Of a stretch of 38,587 nt of DNA, positions 34,230 through 38,587 are shown piece by piece. Origin of the DNA: Candidatus Magasanikbacteria bacterium RIFOXYC2_FULL_40_16 (GTDB lineage Bacteria; Patescibacteriota; Patescibacteriia; Magasanikbacterales; UBA922); contig MFQY01000059.1 of NCBI GenBank assembly GCA_001783185.1, positions 1 through 38,587 of the forward strand. The letters are read 5' to 3'. Numbering within the stretch: position 1 is the stretch's first letter; each line of letters opens with the position of its first letter. Under the pieces are notes generated by a model, which saw only the letters and a program-made list of their open reading frames with translations, searched no databases and was not told where the DNA came from. Position numbers and translations under genes: made by a program.

Positions 34230-34341
34230 TCTGTCATTATGAACCCCCTCTAGCTCCCCCTTGAAAAAGGGGGAGAGGAATTTCCCCTCCTTAGTAAGGA
34301 TGGGTTAGGGGTGGTTGATAAAAAAGGGAGCGAATGACAGA
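34230..34341. repeat. Nested palindromic (REP/MITE-like) intergenic repeat
   Basis: Outer arms TCTGTCATT (34230-34238) and AATGACAGA (34333-34341) are exact inverted copies. Inside, an AACCCCCT-like arm near 34242 faces AGGGGTGGTT near 34308. Within those sit two hairpins: CTCCCCCTT/AAGGGGGAG (34254-34275, loop GAAA) and CCCCTCCTT/AAGGATGGG (34284-34304, one mismatch). The element would fold into a cloverleaf on either strand. CCCCTCC...AAGGATGGGTTAGGGGTGG-type sequences of this kind recall dispersed REP-like repeats. Only one copy lies in the window. Confidence 0.65.
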
Positions 34342-34373
34342 GGATTATATTAAATTATATCATATTTGGAGCA

Positions 34374-34408
34374 TAAAAAAGAGAGCCCCGGACTTAGTCG
34401 GGGCTCTC
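34374..34408 (-). terminator. Rho-independent terminator of the GC-rich 328-residue gene
   Basis: GAGAGCCCCG (34381-34390) and CGGGGCTCTC (34399-34408) form a perfect ten-pair stem with an eight-base loop. The A-run at 34375-34380 gives a T-run after the stem on the minus strand. It stands 22 bp past the stop of the gene at 34431. Confidence 0.93.
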
Positions 34409-34430
34409 GGAGCAGAATAGCGCGTTAGCG

Positions 34431-35417
34431 TTATTTTGCGGACAACAGGCGGGAAAATTCCAGGCGCGCGATGCCTCGGTAGAGGTGCCCGCCGACCTGG
34501 TCGTTGAAGTTTAACAGGTCATCGAGCTGGGGACGAAGATCTTCCGCGTTTTTGTTCGCGGACAGCTGAAGGCTGATGAGCTTGGCGAAAGCTTCCGCTT
34601 CCACATAGCCGTGGATGTGCTTCAGGAATTCCTGGCCGGCGAGGTCATCGCCCAGCTCAATGTGCGCTTTCGCGCTGAGCGCGGCGACAGTCGCTCCGAA
34701 GCCGTCAAGGCTGATCTTTCCGTTCAGGATCCATGATTGCAGTTTGGCTGTCTCCTCGTAGGAGTACAGCTCGCTACCACCAAGAGAGATATCAGGGTTG
34801 ATGGAAACCAGCGTCAGTTCGTGGCAGAGCACATTGGCCGTTTCGTGGTATTCGGCATCAGTGCCTTTGGCAACATCAATCAGATGTTGGCCGGCGACAT
34901 TGACCTCGATTGCCAATTCCTCAAGCTCGTGGTTGCTCGCTTGGATGACGATGGCCTCCCACAACAGGAACAGCAAGTGGTGGTAGCCGGCGCGCGCTTG
35001 GCTGAGCTTGTCGGTCGCGTAGGTGACGGAGTTCTCGCACAAGTCGGCGCATTTGCCGAAGTTGCCGAGCGGGAAATGCACTCCCCAGATGCCGTGATAC
35101 AGGACGAGTTCGATCAAGCGCTTGGCGCGGACCTTATCGTCAATGTTGTAGATGTTGGCTTGAGCTGTGGCCAGCAATTTGGCGGCAGACTCAAGACCTT
35201 CGCGAGTTTCCAGACGGCGCAAGCCGTGCGCTTGCTCCACCATGAAGGTGGCGGCTCGTTCGGTACTGTCAGACAAGGCCGCGGCGTAATAGCAAGCCTC
35301 GATGTATCTAGGTAGCAGATCTTTGTTGTAGATCATTTCCGCTCGATGCGGAAAATCGTTGGCATCCGTGTTGTCGGGTAGCGCCCGCCAGATCTCTGCG
35401 AGTTCCTTTGGTGTCAT
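34431..35417 (-). CDS. Helical protein of unknown function, GC-rich monocistronic gene
   Basis: This protein has 328 residues. AAAGGAAAAGGAAA stands directly before the ATG and is a clear ribosome binding site. The protein is mostly helical, with pairs of amphipathic helices (ERAATFMVEQAHGLRRLETR, LESAAKLLATAQANIYNID, SQARAGYHHLLFLLWEAIVI, AKAHIELGDDLAGQEFLKH) reminiscent of TPR-like solenoids, but no repeat register is certain. There is no signal peptide or membrane segment. The gene is clearly richer in G and C than its neighbours and uses codons such as CTG, GCG and CGC where the flanking operons use A/T-ending ones. It has its own promoter, leader and terminator. I do not recognise a family. 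Confidence 0.8.
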   Translation of the reverse strand: MTPKELAEIWRALPDNTDANDFPHRAEMIYNKDLLPRYIEACYYAAALSDSTERAATFMVEQAHGLRRLETREGLESAAKLLATAQANIYNIDDKVRAKRLIELVLYHGIWGVHFPLGNFGKCADLCENSVTYATDKLSQARAGYHHLLFLLWEAIVIQASNHELEELAIEVNVAGQHLIDVAKGTDAEYHETANVLCHELTLVSINPDISLGGSELYSYEETAKLQSWILNGKISLDGFGATVAALSAKAHIELGDDLAGQEFLKHIHGYVEAEAFAKLISLQLSANKNAEDLRPQLDDLLNFNDQVGGHLYRGIARLEFSRLLSAK

Positions 35418-35459
35418 TTTCCTTTTCCTTTGTTGTATTGTACAGTGGTGTGGCTTTTC

Positions 35460-35472
35460 AGGCAGATTGCCT
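35460..35472 (-). promoter_or_regulatory. Small hairpin in the 5' leader of the 328-residue gene
   Basis: AGGCA (35460-35464) and TGCCT (35468-35472) flank a three-base loop in the roughly 70-base leader between the predicted transcript start near 35486 and the ATG at 35417. It is short and may have no role. Confidence 0.3.
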
Positions 35473-35492
35473 TAAAGACAAACATCCTGACA

Positions 35493-35521
35493 ACACTAAC
35501 ATAAAATAGCGTTTTTGTCAA
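35493..35521 (-). promoter_or_regulatory. Promoter of the 328-residue gene
   Basis: On the minus strand TTGACA (35521-35516) is followed by a 17-base spacer ending in TGT and then TAGTGT (35498-35493), an extended -10 form with a weak hexamer. The -35 box and spacer agree at 21 of 25 positions with the promoter of the small gene at 35989, including the block ATTTTATG. Confidence 0.6.
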
Positions 35522-35676
35522 CCCCGTCACCTTTCTGAAAATATATCTCGTTTGCCAAAGTGCGAAGACGGAGTCGTCCCGATTGCGTTCAATCGAGGAT
35601 CCTCGACCACGGTCGGGACCTTACGGCTTTGACTTTTTTAGCCCATTATCACTGCCAGAATGGTGACGGGGTCAAC
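35517..35676 (+). other. Structured non-coding segment bounded by 21-bp inverted arms
   Basis: Arms at 35517-35537 and 35656-35676 are inverted copies at 18 of 21 positions (core GGTGACGGGGT). Between them are nested complements: CAAAG (35556-35560) with CTTTG (35627-35631), GTCCCGA (35576-35582) with TCGGGAC (35613-35619), CGATTG with CAATCG (35580-35595), and the palindrome CGAGGATCCTCG (35594-35605). Some of these overlap and exclude one another. A run of six T at 35634-35639 follows the inner structure. No open reading frame fits. It could be a small structured RNA or a miniature mobile element. The rest of the gene-free stretch 35418-35770 holds only the promoter, leader and terminator listed separately. 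Confidence 0.35.
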
Positions 35677-35720
35677 CTCGACTATGTTTACCACGCCTAT
35701 TGGCGGGGGCGGAGTTAATA

Positions 35721-35752
35721 AATAAGAAAGCCCCCGACCGAGTCGGGGGCTT
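35721..35752 (-). terminator. Rho-independent terminator of the 72-residue gene
   Basis: AAGCCCCCGAC (35728-35738) pairs with GTCGGGGGCTT (35742-35752) around a three-base loop. The sequence preceding it on the plus strand (AATAAATAAGA) gives a T-rich tail on the minus strand. It lies 18 bp past the stop of the gene at 35771. Confidence 0.9.
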
Positions 35753-35770
35753 GTTGGGGTTGTGAGGATT

Positions 35771-35989
35771 TTACTCCTCTTTGTCGGGGGTGGGCTTTTG
35801 CCCATAGGTTAGCAACCGAAGTTGCTCCGATGGGATAAAAATCACCCCGTTTTTGAGCCCTTTGACTGCCCAGTCATAGAGCTCTAGATCACCCGTCTCC
35901 AACGCCCTCTGTTTGAGGGCAAGGAGACCCTTGCTCTCAATTGCCCGGTTTCGTCCGGGCCGAAGCGCTGTTTTGATAATTTTTATCAT
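35771..35989 (-). CDS. Small protein of unknown function (72 residues)
   Basis: The start is placed at the ATG at 35989 (protein begins MIKIIKTALRPGRNRAIES). The more distant ATG at 36067 lies at or upstream of the predicted transcript start and cannot be the normal initiator. GAGGGAG directly precedes the chosen ATG. The protein is soluble, basic at the N-terminus and ends in an acidic tail (PTPDKEE). The central part, ALKQRALETGDLELYDWAVK followed by GLKNGVIFIPSEQ, looks helical. No family is recognised. It is monocistronic, with a strong promoter, a structured leader and a strong terminator, like the GC-rich gene 350 bp further on. Composition is GC-richer than the sugar operons. Confidence 0.7.
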   Translation of the reverse strand: MIKIIKTALRPGRNRAIESKGLLALKQRALETGDLELYDWAVKGLKNGVIFIPSEQLRLLTYGQKPTPDKEE

Positions 35990-36064
35990 GGCTCCCTCTT
36001 TAAGGGTGGGTTTGGGTGCTGTGATGCACCCAGACACCCTTGTTTGAGGGGTGTTCGAGCACAT
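35990..36064 (-). promoter_or_regulatory. Structured 5' leader with mutually exclusive hairpins
   Basis: In transcript order, ACACCCC (36054-36048) can pair with GGGTGT (36039-36034), and a separate hairpin TGGGTGC/GCACCCA occupies 36032-36013. Alternatively AAGGGTG (36041-36035) can pair with CACCCTT (36008-36002), which lies a few bases before the Shine-Dalgarno purines. The two pairings share bases and exclude each other, the layout of a switch-type leader. No known riboswitch class was recognised. Confidence 0.4.
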
Positions 36065-36070
36065 CAAGCG

Positions 36071-36099
36071 ATGATAGCATAAAATTGAGCTTTTGTCAA
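36071..36099 (-). promoter_or_regulatory. Strong promoter of the 72-residue gene
   Basis: On the minus strand a perfect TTGACA (36099-36094) is followed by a 17-base spacer ending TGC and by TATCAT (36076-36071), an extended -10 promoter. The predicted start near 36064 gives a leader of about 75 bases. The -35 box is nine bases from the -35 box of the divergent promoter for the dehydrogenase gene. Confidence 0.85.
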
Positions 36100-36108
36100 G
36101 GGTGGGGG

Positions 36109-36137
36109 TTGAAAAAATTATATAAATAAGCTACAAT
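36109..36137 (+). promoter_or_regulatory. Promoter of the UDP-sugar dehydrogenase gene
   Basis: TTGAAA (36109-36114) and TACAAT (36132-36137) are each one base from consensus and separated by 17 bp. The predicted start is near 36144, giving a leader of about 90 bases that contains the AT-rich repeats at 36175-36225. Confidence 0.8.
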
Positions 36138-36150
36138 ATAGCTTGTAGCT
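36129..36150. promoter_or_regulatory. Palindrome over the -10 box, possible operator
   Basis: AGCTACAA (36129-36136) and TTGTAGCT (36143-36150) are a perfect eight-base inverted repeat with a six-base centre. It covers the -10 box and the predicted transcript start of the dehydrogenase promoter, where a repressor would act. It could instead form a small hairpin. No T-run follows, so it is not a terminator. Confidence 0.4.
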
Positions 36151-36174
36151 GGTAATAAGTAAACAGTAAATAGT

Positions 36175-36225
36175 TATAATCTAAAATCTATAATTCTATA
36201 ATCTAAAATCTTTAATCTTTAATCT
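36175..36225 (+). repeat. Short degenerate AT-rich direct repeats
   Basis: TATAATCTAAAATC occurs at 36175-36188 and again at 36197-36210, with the related words TATAATTC between them and TTTAATC twice after them. The tract lies just before the dehydrogenase ATG. Its word structure resembles, but does not match in sequence, the repeats that flank the four-helix-bundle gene at 37680. Confidence 0.7.
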
Positions 36226-36233
36226 GTTCGGAT

Positions 36234-37628
36234 ATGAACATACTATATATAGGTTCGGGGTTTGTAGGCGCCTGTTCGGCAGCCGTATCGGCCGATAGCG
36301 GACATAATGTGCTTGTTTTTGATATTGATAAAGAAAAAATCAAGAAATTAAGCTCCGGGGACAGGGATACTATTGAGTCCTGTCTTTTTGAGGAAGGGCT
36401 GGGCGATTTGCTTGTCCGCCACAAAGAAAGAATTGATTTTACCACCGACTATGGCAAGGTGGAGGATTTTTTGGAGAACTGCGACGGGGTTTTTATGTGT
36501 TTGCCGACTCCGGAAATCGGGGAAACTGGCGAGAGCAATTTGGAATATTATTATGCCGCGGCGGAAAAACTGGCCGAATCCTTAGCAAAAAGAAATAAGG
36601 GCGCGCAAGAAAAATATATTGTGATTATAAACAAGAGCACAGTGCCGATTATTATGGTGGATAAGACGCAGGAAATATTGAATGCGCGCGGAGTAAAAAA
36701 TTGCGGAGTTGTATCCAATCCGGAATTTTTGGTGGAAGGCAAAGCGATTTCCGGTTCATTAAAACCGGACCGCGTCGTTATTGGCGCGTGGGCGGAAAAA
36801 GATTTTGAGATAATGCGCGCGGTTTATCAGAGATTTTATGACGCGCCGACAGTGGAATATATTGAAGTCAATCCAAAAGAAGCGGCGGCCGGAAAATTAT
36901 TGGCGAATTTTTATTTGTTTAATAAGTTGGCGATTTGTTTTGATGTCATCGGCCGGACTTGCGAAACTTTTTCCGATTTACAGTTTGAAAATATCCGTCG
37001 GATTTTAACCAGCGACGAGAGAATCGGCAGTTGGGGATTTTATGATAGCGCTTATGCCGGTGGCAGTTGTTTTATCAAAGACGCCCGCTCTTTGGCGCAT
37101 CAATTGCAGACATCGGACCAGGAAGCGATTATGGTCAATGAAACTTATTTAGCTAACAAAAGACAATTGGAAAAATTCATCGGGCGCGCGCATAGCGAGG
37201 CCGGAGTGGAATGGAGAGATAAAAAAGTGGCGGTAGTCGGACTGGCTTTTAAACGCGACACAAACGATACGCGCAATGCAATGAGCATTGAAGTTGTTCA
37301 GCATCTGCAAGAACATGGCGCCGCTGAAATAAAATTGTATGACCCGGTGGCGATGGAAATGTTTAAAGGATTATTTCCCAAATCGGATGTAATCAAATAT
37401 TTTGACAATGAGTTTGATGCGATTAAAGATTCTGATATAATTATTATCGGCACGGATTGGCCTCAATTCCGCGGTTTGGCTGATGTGATTATTGAGAAAA
37501 TAAATAAAAATACTTTGTTAATGGATGGCCGGAGAATGCTTCAGCACCGATATGATGATTTGCAAAAAGCGGGGTTTAGCATCATTGCCGTCGGCAGTCC
37601 CTTCTTGAAAGGACATTTAGCAGAGTAA
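36234..37628 (+). CDS. UDP-glucose/GDP-mannose dehydrogenase family (UDP-sugar 6-dehydrogenase)
   Basis: This 464-residue protein oxidises the C6 hydroxyl of a nucleotide sugar to a carboxylate in two NAD-dependent steps. Visible features are the N-terminal Rossmann motif ILYIGSGFVGACSAAVSADSG, FMCLPTPEIGETGES, IINKSTVPIIMVDKTQ, VSNPEFLVEGKAISG and PDRVVIGA. The active-site loop YAGGSCFIKDARSLAH has Cys279 (usual form GGSCFPKD), and the C-terminal domain opens with VAVVGLAFKRDTNDTRNAMS. The Pro-to-Ile change next to the catalytic Cys is mildly unusual. The product is probably UDP-glucuronate or a UDP-N-acetylhexosaminuronate. The epimerase beginning at 38141 may act on the same nucleotide sugar. 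Confidence 0.9.
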   Translation: MNILYIGSGFVGACSAAVSADSGHNVLVFDIDKEKIKKLSSGDRDTIESCLFEEGLGDLLVRHKERIDFTTDYGKVEDFLENCDGVFMCLPTPEIGETGESNLEYYYAAAEKLAESLAKRNKGAQEKYIVIINKSTVPIIMVDKTQEILNARGVKNCGVVSNPEFLVEGKAISGSLKPDRVVIGAWAEKDFEIMRAVYQRFYDAPTVEYIEVNPKEAAAGKLLANFYLFNKLAICFDVIGRTCETFSDLQFENIRRILTSDERIGSWGFYDSAYAGGSCFIKDARSLAHQLQTSDQEAIMVNETYLANKRQLEKFIGRAHSEAGVEWRDKKVAVVGLAFKRDTNDTRNAMSIEVVQHLQEHGAAEIKLYDPVAMEMFKGLFPKSDVIKYFDNEFDAIKDSDIIIIGTDWPQFRGLADVIIEKINKNTLLMDGRRMLQHRYDDLQKAGFSIIAVGSPFLKGHLAE

Positions 37629-37641
37629 GCAGATAGTGTTA

Positions 37642-38077
37642 GTAATCCGTAACTCGTAATCCGTAACTCGTAATTTGGTATGCTAATAAATAATTTTTAT
37701 GATTTGGATGCTTGGAAGAAGGGACATACGCTGGTTATAGAGATTTATAAGATAACAAAAAATTTTCCAAAGGATGAATTATACGGAGTGGTAAGCCAAT
37801 TAAGGCGCGCGGCGAGTTCAATCACGGCTAACATAGCAGAAGGATTTGCCAGGTATCATTTTAAGGATAAGATAAGATTTTATCATCAGGCCAGAGGCTC
37901 GGCTGCAGAAGTTCAAAATTTTCTTTTATTAGCAAAAGATCTAGAATATATTTCTTTGGAAAATTGTAGAGAATTTGGTAAAAAAACTAAAGAAGTGATG
38001 CAATTAATAAATGGTTTAATTCGATCAATTGATAAACAACAATAATTACGAGTTACGATTTACGGATTACGAGTTAC
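37642..38077. mobile_element. 436-bp unit: four-helix-bundle gene between terminal inverted repeats
   Basis: The left end (37642-37674) is GTAATCCGTAACTC twice plus GTAAT. The right end (38045-38077) is built of the inverted words, ATTACGAGTTACG, ATTTACGG and ATTACGAGTTAC. The arms are 33 bp each and enclose just one gene, whose TAA overlaps the right arm. The gene plus arms therefore look like one transferable cassette. No transposase is inside, so movement would need help from elsewhere. No target-site duplication could be identified with confidence. Confidence 0.55.
37680..38045 (+). CDS. Four-helix bundle protein (23S rRNA IVP / TIGR02436 family)
   Basis: This protein has 121 residues. 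Typical signatures are FYDLDAWKKGHTLVIEIYKI, TKNFPKDELYGVVSQLRRAA, SSITANIAEGFAR, DKIRFYHQARGSAAEVQNFL, LLAKDLEYIS and a last helix VMQLINGLIRSI. The family was first found encoded in intervening sequences of 23S rRNA and is widespread as stand-alone genes. Its molecular role is unknown; the fold is a pentamer-forming bundle related to Avd of diversity-generating retroelements. No reverse transcriptase or variable repeat is present here. It is bounded by inverted repeats and separates two sugar genes that would otherwise be neighbours. Confidence 0.93.
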   Translation: MLINNFYDLDAWKKGHTLVIEIYKITKNFPKDELYGVVSQLRRAASSITANIAEGFARYHFKDKIRFYHQARGSAAEVQNFLLLAKDLEYISLENCREFGKKTKEVMQLINGLIRSIDKQQ

Positions 38078-38140
38078 TTTTCACTTAAGTTTTATATAAT
38101 TATATTAATATTACGAAATATTGATTTTAAGTAATAAATT

Positions 38141-38587
38141 ATGCACTATCTAATCACCGGTGGCGCCGGATTTATCGGCACAAATATCGCTATAAGATTA
38201 TTGAAAGACGGGCATAAAGTCCGCGTGCTGGATAATTTCAGCGCGGGCAGAAAAGAAGAACGCATCCAAAAAGACGCGGAGTATATGGAAGGCGATATCC
38301 GCAATATGGCGGATGTTAATAAAGCGATGCAGGGAATTGACGGCGTGTTTCATTTGGCGGCCGTGCCCCGCGTCCCTTATTCCGTGGAACATCCGGACGA
38401 AACCAATGAAGTGAATATTGGTGGCACTCTTAATGTTTTGATGGGCGCGCGCGACAATGGCGTTAAGCGTTTGGTTTTCAGCACTTCATCTTCCGTATAC
38501 GGAGGCAACAAAGGCGAGATTGCTTTGACCGAAGATATGAAGTTTGAGCCGAAAAGCCCTTACGCTCTGCAAAAACTCGCCGGGCAG
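38141..38587 (+). CDS. NAD-dependent sugar-nucleotide epimerase, N-terminal part (cut by window end)
   Basis: The first 149 residues are present and the frame is open to the last base. YLITGGAGFIGTNIAIRLL is the extended-SDR NAD-binding motif, VLDNFSAGRKEER the Asp that selects NAD, VFHLAAVPRVPYSVEHP the strand-4 motif, FSTSSSVYGG the catalytic Ser region and SPYALQKLAG the Tyr-x3-Lys pair. The AAVPRVPYSVE and STSSSVYG forms are those of the WbpP/Gne/GalE-like UDP-sugar C4-epimerases. It is probably co-regulated with the UDP-sugar dehydrogenase upstream, from which it is separated by the four-helix-bundle unit. The 95-bp spacer before it is AT-rich, without a clear promoter. Confidence 0.85.
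   Translation, partial: MHYLITGGAGFIGTNIAIRLLKDGHKVRVLDNFSAGRKEERIQKDAEYMEGDIRNMADVNKAMQGIDGVFHLAAVPRVPYSVEHPDETNEVNIGGTLNVLMGARDNGVKRLVFSTSSSVYGGNKGEIALTEDMKFEPKSPYALQKLAGQ

Noticed and set aside
34230-34341. C-rich and G-rich hairpins as a CRISPR or terminator cluster
   Set aside because: There is no regular spacer-repeat periodicity and no T-run after the stems; the arms are nested inverted copies.
34737-35315. Open frame of 192 residues on the plus strand opposite the GC-rich gene
   Set aside because: It is an antisense by-product of GC-rich codon use, with no ribosome binding site or family features, whereas the minus-strand gene has promoter, leader and terminator.
35990-36067. Start of the small gene at the ATG at 36067, giving 98 residues
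   Set aside because: That ATG lies immediately beside the -10 box, upstream of or at the predicted transcript start, and the extra segment is made of hairpin arms. The ATG at 35989 has a good ribosome binding site.
37642-37674. Repeated GTAATCCGTAACTC words as the start of a CRISPR array
   Set aside because: The copies abut with no spacers, and the matching set lies inverted on the other side of one gene.
37680-38045. Four-helix-bundle protein as Avd of a diversity-generating retroelement
   Set aside because: No reverse transcriptase, template repeat or variable repeat is present in the window.

Overview
The window is a dense, AT-rich bacterial chromosome segment devoted almost entirely to surface-glycan biosynthesis. 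No rRNA, tRNA, CRISPR array or insertion sequence was seen. Tight gene packing, many ATGA overlaps, a small four-helix-bundle (23S rRNA IVP-type) gene bounded by inverted repeats, and a CotH/VTC/DUF4956 block all fit a Patescibacteria (CPR)-type genome. That assignment is inferred from gene content and style; there is no phylogenetic marker in the window.

Layout. (1) 1-4290, plus strand: the end of a methyltransferase, a dolichol-phosphate-mannose-synthase-like GT2 enzyme, a large multi-pass membrane protein of GT-C type, and a methyltransferase with a zinc-ribbon front end. (2) 11834-4300, minus strand: an operon of GT4 glycosyltransferase, MBOAT O-acyltransferase, SGNH/AlgJ-like partner, Wzx-type flippase, capsule-synthesis-like transferase and a second zinc-ribbon methyltransferase. 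(3) 12086-33062, plus strand: about 20 co-directional, closely spaced genes. The first 16 form a pseudaminic-acid-like (nonulosonate) pathway: PseB, an RmlD-like reductase, a sugar carbamoyltransferase, a GNAT acetyltransferase, HisH, HisF-1, two N-acetyl-sugar amidotransferases, HisF-2, PseI, a TIM-barrel isomerase, an APH-fold kinase, a class III aminotransferase, a HAD phosphatase, a Gfo/Idh oxidoreductase and an SpsF-type nucleotidyltransferase. The last four, coupled to it, are a CotH-like protein, a CotH-fragment/beta-helix fusion, a VTC-domain polymerase and a DUF4956 membrane protein. A bidirectional terminator closes the block against a convergent MFS-like transporter.

(4) 34204-36230 is different in character. 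It holds a nested palindromic repeat and two GC-rich monocistronic genes of unknown function, each with its own strong terminator and a nearly identical promoter. It also holds a structured non-coding segment and a divergent promoter pair with a palindrome over one -10 box. (5) 36234-38587 returns to sugar metabolism with a UDP-sugar dehydrogenase, the repeat-bounded four-helix-bundle element, and the start of an NAD-dependent sugar epimerase cut by the window end.

How it fits together (inference): region 3 makes a heavily modified nine-carbon acidic sugar, with amidino, acetyl and carbamoyl decoration, and activates it with CTP. Regions 1 and 2 assemble, O-acylate, methylate and flip the glycan. 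The most unusual points are one HisH serving two HisF and two amidotransferases, both HisF copies lacking the first catalytic Asp of histidine biosynthesis while keeping the ammonia-gate residues, and the absence of recognisable PseC and PseG.
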